Assembly: GCA_025453605.1 (NCBI GenBank)
Contig: JALOPZ010000001.1
Coordinates: forward strand, 677,042-741,041
DNA: 64,000 bases
From: Candidatus Margulisiibacteriota bacterium
GTDB lineage: Bacteria > Margulisbacteria > WOR-1 > O2-12-FULL-45-9 > XYB2-FULL-48-7
Direction of reading: 5' to 3'
In this document: piece by piece, positions 33,565 to 41,334 of the stretch
Position numbering within the stretch: the first letter of the stretch is position 1
Layout: each line of letters begins with the position of its first letter
Made by a program: the position numbers and the translations under genes
The notes under the pieces: model-generated
Seen by the model: only the letters and a program-made list of their open reading frames with translations
Told to the model about the DNA's origin: nothing
Database searches by the model: none

Positions 33565-34731
33565 TTAGAACCCGATCCCGGCCTTTTTTAGGCGTAAAAC
33601 GGCTTCGGCGATCCGCTCCTTGGGGAGGGTGATCGCCATCCGAACATACCCTTCGCCCGAAGGGCCGTAACCGTTGCCGGGGACAACCAAAATGCCGCAC
33701 TTATCGAGCACTCTTTCCGTGAACGAAGCCGAGGTTTCGCCCTGCGGTACGGGAACCCACATATAGAAGGTCGCTTTTGGCCGGGCAATTTTCCAGCCGA
33801 GCGAATTTAAACCGTCGATCAGGACGTTGCGCCGCCCTTCGAAGGTCCGCCGGTTATCTTCCACGCACTGCTGCGAGCCGGAGAGCGCTTCGATCGCGGC
33901 CAGCTGGACCGCTTTAAACGCCCCGCTGTCGAGATTCGACTTGAGGGTCGCCAGCGCGCCGACCGCCTCTTTGTTGCCGACCGCCATCCCGATCCGCCAG
34001 CCGGTCATATTATAGGTTTTGGAGAGGGAGTGGAATTCGATCGCGATCTCTTTGGCTCCCGGGATCTCCAGAACGCTGTTCGGCTGATAACCGTCATAAC
34101 CCATTTCGGAATAGGCCAGGTCGGAAACCAGTAACAGACCGTGCTTTTTGGCGAATGCCACCGCCTGTTCCAGGAATTTTTTATCGCAGACCGCGCCGGT
34201 CGGATTGTTGGGATAATTGATAAACAGGAGCTTGGCTTTCTTCAGCACTTTGGCCGGGACCTTCTCCAGTTGCGGCAGAAAATCGTTGGCGGCGGTCAGT
34301 GGCAGGAGGTGCGGTTCCCCGCCGGCCAGCGTGGTGCAGATCTTGTAAACCGGGTAGGAGGGATCGGGGATCAGCGCCACGTCGCCCGGGTCGATAAAAC
34401 AGAGCGGCAGGTGGGCCAGCCCTTCCTTTGAACCGATCAAACAACAAACCTCGTCGCGCGGGTTCAGTTCGACCCGGAACCGTTTCTGATACCACTTGGA
34501 GACGGCCTTGCGGAAAGCGAACTCCCCCTTGGAGGTCGGATAGTTGGCCGCTTCTTTGGTGTCCAGGATTTCCCGCATCTTCTTGATGATGTGCGCCGGG
34601 GTCGGCAGGTCGGGATCGCCGATGCCGAAATCGATGACATCGACCCCCCGCTTAACGAGTTCCTCTTTTTTCTCTTCGATCTTGACGAAGAGATAGGGCG
34701 GGATCAGCGCCAACCGTTTTGCCTTCTTCAT
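33565..34731 (-). CDS. dapL: LL-diaminopimelate aminotransferase
   Basis: PLP enzyme converting tetrahydrodipicolinate directly to LL-diaminopimelate in lysine and peptidoglycan synthesis. The 388 aa show AKRLALIPPYLFVKIEEKK, IDFGIGDPDLPTP, NYPNNPTGAV and the PLP lysine in SLSKTYNMTGWRIGM. dapF nearby supplies the following epimerisation step. The start at 34731 is 8 nt after an extended -10 (TGTTAGAAT); the frame is open far upstream but only as antisense. A second family member is encoded at 38189. Confidence 0.9.
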   Translation of the reverse strand: MKKAKRLALIPPYLFVKIEEKKEELVKRGVDVIDFGIGDPDLPTPAHIIKKMREILDTKEAANYPTSKGEFAFRKAVSKWYQKRFRVELNPRDEVCCLIGSKEGLAHLPLCFIDPGDVALIPDPSYPVYKICTTLAGGEPHLLPLTAANDFLPQLEKVPAKVLKKAKLLFINYPNNPTGAVCDKKFLEQAVAFAKKHGLLLVSDLAYSEMGYDGYQPNSVLEIPGAKEIAIEFHSLSKTYNMTGWRIGMAVGNKEAVGALATLKSNLDSGAFKAVQLAAIEALSGSQQCVEDNRRTFEGRRNVLIDGLNSLGWKIARPKATFYMWVPVPQGETSASFTERVLDKCGILVVPGNGYGPSGEGYVRMAITLPKERIAEAVLRLKKAGIGF

Positions 34732-34739
34732 GCTGACCA

Positions 34740-34748
34740 ATTCTAACA
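34740..34748 (-). promoter_or_regulatory. Extended -10 promoter of dapL
   Basis: Minus-strand TGTTAGAAT, box 34740-34745, 8 nt before the ATG. Confidence 0.5.
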
Positions 34749-34770
34749 CTAATGAAAGAGCAAAAAAAGT

Positions 34771-34797
34771 GAAAATTCGGCCGAGAAATGACGATAT
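34771..34797 (+). promoter_or_regulatory. SigD/FliA-like promoter of the 273-aa unknown gene
   Basis: GAAA (34771-34774), 15 nt, GACGATAT (34790-34797). The ATG follows after 6 nt at 34804. It is nearly identical in layout and sequence to the site at 33449. Confidence 0.6.
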
Positions 34798-34803
34798 GAA
34801 CAT

Positions 34804-35625
34804 ATGGAGATCAGGGCCCCGTTCTTTACGATGCGGCTTATGTCCCGGAAGGGAGCGCCGGCCGCCTGGACGAGCGACTTTAGCCGTGCGGACCAGGCCT
34901 TTGCTGCCCGGAATTGGGGGAGGGCGGTCCATTTGTATAAACAAGCCCTTCACGTTATGATCGGCGGCCGGGCAGAGACGATCAGGGATGAAAGGGTCTT
35001 TGCGGCCGCGCGCAATCTGCAGACAGCCCGGCAGAGATACGCAACCGAACTCGGGCACCGGCGGATAGGATCCCTCCCGCCGCAGCTGGTCCTGGTCCAC
35101 GTAAAAGATTTTGCCGGGATCGGGGATTCGATCAAGCCTGCCCACCAGCGGTTGCTCGGGGCGTTCCCCTCCGACCAGGTCCAGGAGGTTGCCGTCAGCT
35201 CCTTGCCATATTTGGGGCACCGGGGAAAGGTCCACAACCTGCCGGTCACCGACCACTACGCACCGTATTCCTTCAGCCCGGAGATCGTGCTGACCGGCGG
35301 GGCGTTCGGCATTTGTCATTATTATTATTTTCGGAGCTGGGTGGACCAGCAGGCGGAGATCGCCCACTTGCTCCACCGGAAAGTTGATCTGAACGTCGCC
35401 CTGATCGGCGACGCGATCTATTGCTTTCGTCTCTTGGCCGGGAAGGTCGATGGCTCCGTCAATTTGCACGAGGCGCGCGGTAAGCTCAGTGGTTCAGAAT
35501 ACGCTCAGCTGGAAAAGAGCCTGGCCTCGTACCAGCAGGTCGGCAGGGAACTGAAGCCGGAATATTCGTTGCCGCTCCAGTTCAAGATCAGCCGGACAGC
35601 CGGACACTACCTTCGAACACGGTAG
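34804..35625 (+). CDS. Protein of unknown function (273 aa), putative SigD-type regulon member
   Basis: I do not recognise this protein. Residues about 25-50 (FSRADQAFAARNWGRAVHLYKQAL) look like one TPR hairpin. The middle (PQLVLVHVKDFAGIGD, PEIVLTGGAFGICHYYYFRSW) is a mixed alpha/beta region with many aromatic and His residues. No signal peptide or transmembrane helix is seen. The ATG follows a SigD-like -10 by 6 nt. It is the only plus-strand gene between dapL and pilD, and its 3' end overlaps dapF by 38 bp. Its promoter links it to the kinase/FHA island 20 kb away. Confidence 0.7.
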   Translation: MEIRAPFFTMRLMSRKGAPAAWTSDFSRADQAFAARNWGRAVHLYKQALHVMIGGRAETIRDERVFAAARNLQTARQRYATELGHRRIGSLPPQLVLVHVKDFAGIGDSIKPAHQRLLGAFPSDQVQEVAVSSLPYLGHRGKVHNLPVTDHYAPYSFSPEIVLTGGAFGICHYYYFRSWVDQQAEIAHLLHRKVDLNVALIGDAIYCFRLLAGKVDGSVNLHEARGKLSGSEYAQLEKSLASYQQVGRELKPEYSLPLQFKISRTAGHYLRTR

Positions 35626-36388
35626 TCGCCGGACCGCGCATTAAGATGTGATCGTCGTCGTTCCATTCGATATCTAAATTCCCCCCGGGCAGCCTGACTA
35701 AAACCCGGCGGCCGGTTTTGCCGGCCAGATTAGCGGCGACGACGCAGGCGCAGGCGCCGGTACCGCAAGCCAGCGTCTCTCCAGCCCCGCGTTCCCAGAC
35801 CACGACCTCAATTTCTTTATCGCTTAAAACCTGGACAAACTCCACATTGGTCCGGTTGGGAAAATGGGGGTCGTTCTCGACCTGGGGACCGACGACCGGG
35901 AGGTCGATCGCGTTAACATCGGGGACAAAAGCGACGGCGTGCGGATTTCCCGTCGAGATCTTTTTGAAGTTATAACCGCTCAGTTTAACCTCGCCTTCGT
36001 CTTTGGGTGTCCCCATGTCGACTTCGACGGCCAGAACGGTCCCTTTGTCCAGAATGACCGCCGGCAGCATGGTCCCGGCCAGGGTCTCGACCGAGATGAC
36101 CTCTTCTTTTAACTGGTCGGTTTCGTAGACGTATTTGGCGAAGCAGCGGATCCCGTTGCCGCACATTTCCGCTTCGCTCCCGTCGGGATTGATGATCTGC
36201 ATCCGATAGTGGGCTTTTTTCGACGGCCAGACGATGATCAGCCCGTCCGCTCCGACGCCGAAATGCCGGTCGCAGAGCTTGATCGCCAATTCTTTAAGGT
36301 CGGTGTTGGCTAGGTCGGTCTTTCGGCTGTCAATTAAGATAAAGTCGTTACCGAGCCCCTGCATTTTGACGAAATTCATCCCTGGCAT
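35588..36388 (-). CDS. dapF: Diaminopimelate epimerase
   Basis: Converts LL- to meso-diaminopimelate, the cross-linking residue of peptidoglycan and lysine precursor. The 266-aa protein has MQGLGNDFILID at the start, the two catalytic cysteines in MCGNGIRCFA and LACGTGACA, and GVGADGLI. ATG 36388 is chosen because an extended -10 (TGATAAAAT) lies 7 nt upstream, although the frame stays open to 36445. It works with dapL in the direct aminotransferase pathway. Confidence 0.96.
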   Translation of the reverse strand: MPGMNFVKMQGLGNDFILIDSRKTDLANTDLKELAIKLCDRHFGVGADGLIIVWPSKKAHYRMQIINPDGSEAEMCGNGIRCFAKYVYETDQLKEEVISVETLAGTMLPAVILDKGTVLAVEVDMGTPKDEGEVKLSGYNFKKISTGNPHAVAFVPDVNAIDLPVVGPQVENDPHFPNRTNVEFVQVLSDKEIEVVVWERGAGETLACGTGACACVVAANLAGKTGRRVLVRLPGGNLDIEWNDDDHILMRGPATTVFEGSVRLSG

Positions 36389-36395
36389 AGCTGCA

Positions 36396-36404
36396 ATTTT
36401 ATCA
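36396..36404 (-). promoter_or_regulatory. Extended -10 promoter of dapF (leaderless)
   Basis: Minus-strand TGATAAAAT, box 36396-36401, 7 nt before the ATG at 36388. Confidence 0.55.
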
Positions 36405-36475
36405 TATTTATTGGCAAATATGTATTTGGTGGGCAAAGCCCCCATGCGCCGAAGACTATTTTGACAGAATATATC

Positions 36476-37279
36476 TTAGGCGAAATGGCGGGCGAGGAGG
36501 GCAAATTCTTCGACCGACAGTGTTTCCGGTCGGCGGTTCAGGTCAATGCTGGTTTCGCCCAGTTTGAGCTCATCCAGTGAAGTGCTCAGTTTCTTTCTTC
36601 TCTGCTGGAAAGCGGTATGAACGATCTTAAGGAACTTCTGCTCATCCAAGCCGGGGAATAAAGGCTGAGGATGAGGGGTAAGGGAGACTATTGCTGAGCT
36701 TACCTCGGGCCAAGGAAGGAATGACGATTTGGAGACGAGCGATTCGATCTTGACGGCGGCGTAAAACTGGCAAAAAACCGAGAACGAGCCGTAGCTTTTC
36801 GAGCCCGGTTTGGCCGCCATCCGTTCGGCGACCTCTTTTTGGGTCATCAAAACGGCCAATTCCGGCTTCTCTTGCGCGGTCAGCAGCTTATCGATGATCG
36901 GCGCGGTGATGTAGTAGGGGAGATTACCGACCACTTTGTATTTACGCCCCAGCGTCAGCCCGGCCAGGTCAACTTTCAGGATATCTTGGCCGACAAAGCT
37001 GATGTTCGGATAGGGCTTGAGTACTTCCCGACTGATCCCCAGCAGCTCTTTATCGATCTCGACCGCGACCAGCTGATAGACGTGCTGAGCGAGCTCGGCC
37101 GTGACGACGCCGAGGCCGGAGCCGATCTCGAGCACCAGATCGTCGCGCGTCAGGCCGGCGGCGGCGATGATCCGCTCCACCACTTTGGGGTCGATCAAAA
37201 AATGCTGCCCCAGATCTTTGCGCGGATAGCGGTTATGGGCGATCAGCAGCTCCCGGGTGACCTGGGCGAGGGTCGGCAT
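36476..37279 (-). CDS. rsmA: 16S rRNA (adenine-1518/1519-N6) dimethyltransferase
   Basis: KsgA/RsmA dimethylates two adjacent adenines in helix 45 of 16S rRNA late in small-subunit assembly. The 267 aa have RKDLGQHFLIDP, the SAM-binding motif VLEIGSGLGVVTAEL, VAVEID and the catalytic NLPYYIT. FQQRRKKLSTSL is the typical C-terminal motif. The gene abuts pdxA by sharing one base, the classic pdxA-ksgA pairing. Confidence 0.96.
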   Translation of the reverse strand: MPTLAQVTRELLIAHNRYPRKDLGQHFLIDPKVVERIIAAAGLTRDDLVLEIGSGLGVVTAELAQHVYQLVAVEIDKELLGISREVLKPYPNISFVGQDILKVDLAGLTLGRKYKVVGNLPYYITAPIIDKLLTAQEKPELAVLMTQKEVAERMAAKPGSKSYGSFSVFCQFYAAVKIESLVSKSSFLPWPEVSSAIVSLTPHPQPLFPGLDEQKFLKIVHTAFQQRRKKLSTSLDELKLGETSIDLNRRPETLSVEEFALLARHFA

Positions 37280-38196
37280 CAGCGGCGGGCGAAGTGGGCG
37301 GCCACTTTGACCGCCTCGATCAGACTTTGCGGATTGGCCATCCCCTTGCCGGCGATATCAAAGCCGGTCCCGTGGTCGACCGAGGTCCGGACAAAAGGCA
37401 GGCCGACGGTCACGTTGACCGAGCGGTTGAACGCCAGGAGCTTGAGCGGGATCAACCCCTGATCGTGATACATGGCGACGACCAGATCAAAGACCCCGGC
37501 GTTGGCCAGGTTAAAGATCGCGTCGGGCGAGATCGGCCCCCGGACGTCGATCCCGAAGCGGCGAGCTTCGTCGACCGCTGGTTTGATGATCTTTTCTTCT
37601 TCGCGGCCGAATAAACCGTGTTCGCCGGCGTGCGGATTAAGACCGGCGACCCCGATCCGCGCCGACCGACCGCGGAACCGGGTCAAGGTTTCGTGAGCGA
37701 GCTTGATCAGACTGACCAGCTTTTTCCGGTCGAGCTGACGGCTGACCTGCGCGAGCGGCAGATGGGTCGTTGCCAGCATCAACCAGAGCTTGTCCGAGAC
37801 GAACATCATGGCGAACCTTTTGGTTTTGGTCCGGGCGGCGAGGAACTCGGTGTGGCCAGGAAAATTGTAGCCAGCCAGGCGGATCGCTTCTTTATTGATC
37901 GGCGCGGTGACGATGGCGTCGATCTTTTTCGCCTTGGCCAGTTCGACCGCTTTTTCCAGGTACTCCATCGCCGCCCGACCGGCGGCTTTGGCGACGCGGC
38001 CGACCTTGATCTTCTTCGGATCGGCATTGTGCAGATCGACGACCTCGAGCCGGTTGGGAAGCCAGCGCCGGTCACCGATAACGAGGCAGCGGGCGAATTT
38101 GGCCAGGGTGGAAGAGGCTAAAGCTTTGGCGCAGATCTCCGGGCCGATACCGGCCGGGTCACCCATCGTGATCCCGATGATGGGGCGGTCAGGCAT
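37279..38196 (-). CDS. pdxA: 4-hydroxythreonine-4-phosphate dehydrogenase PdxA
   Basis: Oxidises 4-phosphohydroxy-threonine in the DXP-dependent pyridoxal phosphate pathway, or acts on a related substrate in PdxA2-type enzymes. The 305 aa show IGITMGDPAGIGPEI, metal-binding His in FPGHTEFL and AMYHDQGLIPLK, and GLNPHAGEHGLFG. It overlaps the aminotransferase gene upstream and rsmA downstream. Context with rsmA favours the biosynthetic PdxA. Confidence 0.94.
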   Translation of the reverse strand: MPDRPIIGITMGDPAGIGPEICAKALASSTLAKFARCLVIGDRRWLPNRLEVVDLHNADPKKIKVGRVAKAAGRAAMEYLEKAVELAKAKKIDAIVTAPINKEAIRLAGYNFPGHTEFLAARTKTKRFAMMFVSDKLWLMLATTHLPLAQVSRQLDRKKLVSLIKLAHETLTRFRGRSARIGVAGLNPHAGEHGLFGREEEKIIKPAVDEARRFGIDVRGPISPDAIFNLANAGVFDLVVAMYHDQGLIPLKLLAFNRSVNVTVGLPFVRTSVDHGTGFDIAGKGMANPQSLIEAVKVAAHFARR

Positions 38197-39370
38197 AACG
38201 GAAGCCGGCTTTTTTTATCCGTTCGAGCGCTTCGGCCAGGCGCGGTTCGCTGCCGATCAGCGCCGCCCGCAGATAACCTTCGCCCAGCTCCCCGAAAGCG
38301 ACCCCGGGAGCAAAAACGACGCCGGTCTTTTCGATGATCTTCATGCAGAATTCGGTCGAGTCGTAGCCTTGCGGGACCGGGAACCAGACGTACATGCTCC
38401 CTTTTGGCTTGCTGACCTTCCAGCCGAGCGAGTTGAGCCCATCGACAAAAAGGTCGCGCCGGCTCTGATAGGTGGCGCGGACCTTGGCGATGTAGGCCGA
38501 TTCGTCGAGCGTCATGGCGGCGATCGCCGCTTTCTGGACGGCGGTAAAAAGGCCGTAGTCGAGGTTGGTCTTGATCTTGCGGAGCGACTCGATCAGCTGC
38601 CGGTTGCCGACGGCAAAACCGCAGCGCCAGCCGGGCATGCCGAACGTCTTGGAGGTGGTGTGGAACTCGATGCAGACATCCTTGGCCCCCGGGATGGAGA
38701 GCATCGAGATCGGCTTCTGCCCTTCAAAGTAGATCTCGGCGTAAGCAAAATCGTGGACCAGGATGATGTTGTGTTTTTTGCAGAAGGCGACGCACTCGGC
38801 GTAGAACTCCCGGGTGGCGACGGCGCCGGTCGGGTTGCTCGGGTAGCTGATGATCATCATCTTGGCTTTGTCGGCGATCGCCGGGTCGATGATCTTGAGG
38901 TCGGGAATGTAGCCTTTATGCTCGGTCGTCGGCAGAATGTGCGGTTCGCCCCCGGCCAGGATCGTCCCCCGGAAATGGGCGGGGTAGGCGGGCATCGGGA
39001 CCAGGGTGATGTCGCCCGGGTTGATGTAGGCAAAAGCGAAATGAACTACCCCCTCTTTGGAGCCGATCAAAGTAACGACCTCATGCTCGGGGTCGACGCT
39101 GATCCCGTATTGCCGCTTGCACCAGCTGGCGACCGCCGCTTTGAACTCCGGCGCCCCTTCGAACGATGGGTAACGGTGGTTCTCCGGATTCTTGAGCGAT
39201 TCGACCAGCGAGTCGATGATCTCCGGCGGCGGCGGGATGTCGGGATTGCCCATCCCGAGATCGATCAGGTCCATCCCTTTGGCGGCCATATCGGCCTTGA
39301 CCTTATCGAGCTGGGCAAAGACGTAGATCGGGAGTTTAAGTAATCGGTCCGCTTCCTGGACTTTTAACAT
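38189..39370 (-). CDS. Class I/II aminotransferase of the DapL/AlaC type
   Basis: 393-aa fold-type I PLP enzyme and a diverged paralogue of the dapL product (IDLGMGNPDIPPPPEI, SYPSNPTGAV, PLP lysine in TTSKTFGMPGWRCG). Members of this subgroup include LL-diaminopimelate, alanine (AlaC) and methionine aminotransferases; the substrate cannot be fixed from sequence alone. It overlaps lipA upstream by 35 bp and pdxA downstream by 8 bp, so it is part of the pilT-lipA-aminotransferase-pdxA-rsmA run. Confidence 0.88.
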   Translation of the reverse strand: MLKVQEADRLLKLPIYVFAQLDKVKADMAAKGMDLIDLGMGNPDIPPPPEIIDSLVESLKNPENHRYPSFEGAPEFKAAVASWCKRQYGISVDPEHEVVTLIGSKEGVVHFAFAYINPGDITLVPMPAYPAHFRGTILAGGEPHILPTTEHKGYIPDLKIIDPAIADKAKMMIISYPSNPTGAVATREFYAECVAFCKKHNIILVHDFAYAEIYFEGQKPISMLSIPGAKDVCIEFHTTSKTFGMPGWRCGFAVGNRQLIESLRKIKTNLDYGLFTAVQKAAIAAMTLDESAYIAKVRATYQSRRDLFVDGLNSLGWKVSKPKGSMYVWFPVPQGYDSTEFCMKIIEKTGVVFAPGVAFGELGEGYLRAALIGSEPRLAEALERIKKAGFRYA

Positions 39371-40217
39371 GGTTGATCGTTGCCTCCGCGTGATACGAGC
39401 TGCGCACGAACGGGCCGGCGACCACTTCGCTCAGTCCGAGCTGCCGGCCGATCGTCTGATATCCGGCGAATTCTTCGGGCGTAACGTAACGGTCCGGCGG
39501 CCGGTGCGCGCGGGACGGGGGAAGATACTGGCCGATCGTCACGATGTCGCAGTTGGTTCTTTTCAGGTCACTCAGAACCGCCGCCACTTCTTCCTTTGTC
39601 TCTCCTAATCCTACCATAAAACCGCTCTTGGTGTAAATCGACGGAGAGTGCCGCTTGGCGGCGGTCAAAAGAGCGAGCGAGCGCTGATAAGTTGCTTGCG
39701 GTCGGATCTCAGGGTACAAACGCGGGACCGTTTCGACGTTGTGGTTGAGGACACTGGGTTGCGCGTCCAGTACCGTGCGCAAGGCTTTTTCGTCCCCGTT
39801 AAAATCAGGGATCAACACCTCGGTCAGTAACGGGTAACGAGTAACGCGTAACGAGAAGAGTACCGCTGCAAAATGGCTTGCCCCTCCATCGGGTAGATCG
39901 TCCCTGGTGACCGAGGTGATAACAACATACTTAAGCCCGAGTTTTTTGACGGCGGCCGCCAGGCGTTCCGGTTCAGTCGGGTCAACCGGGGCCGGCCGAC
40001 CGTGATCGACGCCGCAAAAAGCGCAGTTCCGGGTGCAGGTCCCCCCCAGGATCAGGAAAGTGCAGGTCTGGCGGGCAAAACATTCGCCGATGTTCGGGCA
40101 CTTCGCTTCTTCGCAGACGGTGTGGAGCGAATTGTCGCCAAGGAGGGCGCGGACCCGGCGGATGTTCTCCTGCTTGGGGACCGGCTTGATCAGGAACGAC
40201 GGTAAACGCGGGGACAT
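39336..40217 (-). CDS. lipA: Lipoyl synthase
   Basis: Radical SAM enzyme inserting two sulfurs into octanoyl groups on lipoyl domains. The 293 aa show the auxiliary cluster motif CEEAKCPNIGEC, the radical SAM motif CTRNCAFC and the C-terminal RSSYHAE, so both iron-sulfur clusters can form. Near residues 120-132 an HFAAVLFSLRVTRYPLLTE segment is encoded by four heptamer repeats without any length change relative to E. coli LipA. The gene follows pilT by 8 bp. Confidence 0.96.
   Translation of the reverse strand: MSPRLPSFLIKPVPKQENIRRVRALLGDNSLHTVCEEAKCPNIGECFARQTCTFLILGGTCTRNCAFCGVDHGRPAPVDPTEPERLAAAVKKLGLKYVVITSVTRDDLPDGGASHFAAVLFSLRVTRYPLLTEVLIPDFNGDEKALRTVLDAQPSVLNHNVETVPRLYPEIRPQATYQRSLALLTAAKRHSPSIYTKSGFMVGLGETKEEVAAVLSDLKRTNCDIVTIGQYLPPSRAHRPPDRYVTPEEFAGYQTIGRQLGLSEVVAGPFVRSSYHAEATINHVKSPGSGPIT
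39826..39853. repeat. Heptamer tandem repeat inside lipA
   Basis: Four consecutive 7-mers of the form nGTAACG (plus strand), in frame with the lipA coding sequence. Confidence 0.65.
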
Positions 40218-40225
40218 CGGAACGG

Positions 40226-41293
40226 CTAGATCTTATTTTCGATCAATTTTTCCAATTTTTCGTGGTTGATCGAATAGGCCAGAGCGGAATCCCTGGTGAT
40301 CAGGCCCTTTTTGTAGAGATCGGATAAGGCATTGTCCATGGTTTGCATCCCGAACTTGCCGCCGAGTTCCATCATCGAGTAGATATCCTGGGTCGCCCCC
40401 TTGCGGATGATATTGCTGATCGCCGGGGTGGTGACCAGTAATTCAAACGCGCCGATCAGGCCGCTCCCGTCCTGCCGCGGGATCAGCTGCTGCGACAGGA
40501 TCCCCTTGAGCGTCAACGAAAGCTGGGTCCTGATCTGGACCTGTTGGTAAGGGGGAAAGACGTCGATCATCCGGTCAACGCTCTGCACGGCGTCCTGAGT
40601 GTGCAGGGTGGAGATGACCAGGTGGCCGGTCTCGGCGGCGGTGACCGCCATCTGGATCGATTCCAGGTCGCGCATTTCGCCGACCAGGATCACGTCGGGG
40701 ATTTGGCGCAGGACCCGCTTGAGCGCTTCGCCGAACGAGGTGGTGTCAAAACCGACTTCGCGCTGTTCGATGACCGAAAGCTTGGGGGTGTGCACGAATT
40801 CGATCGGGTCCTCAATGGTGATAATGTGGGACGATTTGGTCCGGTTGATCAGGTCGATCATTGAGGCCTGGGTCGTCGACTTGCCGGAACCGGTCGGCCC
40901 GGTCACCAGGAAGAGTCCGCGCTCCAGATCGGTAAATTCTTTGACCTTGCCCGGCAGGCCGAGATCGTCGAGCTGAGGGATGTCCTTGGGGATCCGGCGG
41001 ATCGTCGCCGCCATGCTGCCGAGCTGAAAGTGCAGGTTGATCCTGTAGCGGCTCAGTTGGTCTTCGTACGAAGTGTCCAGCTCCTTGACCTGCCGGAACT
41101 CCTCGATATCTTCCGGCCGAATGATCGGCTTGATCAACGCCTCCACCTCTTCGTTGGAAAGGGCCCGGTCCTCGATCTTGACCAGGGCATTGTTGATCCG
41201 CAGGCAGGGTGGGTTTTTGGCGGCGAGAAGAAGATCGGAACCCTTGGCCTGATTCAGCTGCTGCAGTAGATTGGCGATCTCTAATTTTGACAT
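40226..41293 (-). CDS. pilT: Type IV pilus retraction ATPase PilT
   Basis: Hexameric ATPase that powers pilus depolymerisation and twitching. The 355 aa contain Walker A GPTGSGKSTT, the Asp box (IITIEDPIEF), Walker B (VILVGEMRDLESI), the His box (GHLVISTLHTQDAVQSVDRMIDVF) and an AIRNLIRE-like motif (AISNIIRKG) typical of retraction rather than extension ATPases. The ATG is 12 nt after a TTGACA/TATAGT promoter that overlaps the divergent pilD promoter. Confidence 0.96.
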   Translation of the reverse strand: MSKLEIANLLQQLNQAKGSDLLLAAKNPPCLRINNALVKIEDRALSNEEVEALIKPIIRPEDIEEFRQVKELDTSYEDQLSRYRINLHFQLGSMAATIRRIPKDIPQLDDLGLPGKVKEFTDLERGLFLVTGPTGSGKSTTQASMIDLINRTKSSHIITIEDPIEFVHTPKLSVIEQREVGFDTTSFGEALKRVLRQIPDVILVGEMRDLESIQMAVTAAETGHLVISTLHTQDAVQSVDRMIDVFPPYQQVQIRTQLSLTLKGILSQQLIPRQDGSGLIGAFELLVTTPAISNIIRKGATQDIYSMMELGGKFGMQTMDNALSDLYKKGLITRDSALAYSINHEKLEKLIENKI

Positions 41294-41334
41294 GACTGTC
41301 CGCTTACTATATAATTTCCCTTACTTCATGTCAA
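41287..41334. promoter_or_regulatory. Mirror-image overlapping promoters of pilT and pilD
   Basis: Plus strand: TTGACA 41287-41292, 17 bp, TATAAT 41310-41315, to pilD at 41328. Minus strand: TTGACA 41334-41329, 17 bp, TATAGT 41311-41306, to pilT at 41293. Each -35 box overlaps the other gene's start codon, giving a 9-bp inverted repeat TTGACATGA/TCATGTCAA at the two ends. The -10 boxes interlock, so RNA polymerase can occupy only one side at a time. Confidence 0.85.

Noticed and set aside
36427..36446. GGGC/GCCC hairpin between rsmA and dapF
   Set aside because: The stem is only 4 bp and no T-run follows on either strand, so it is not called as a terminator.
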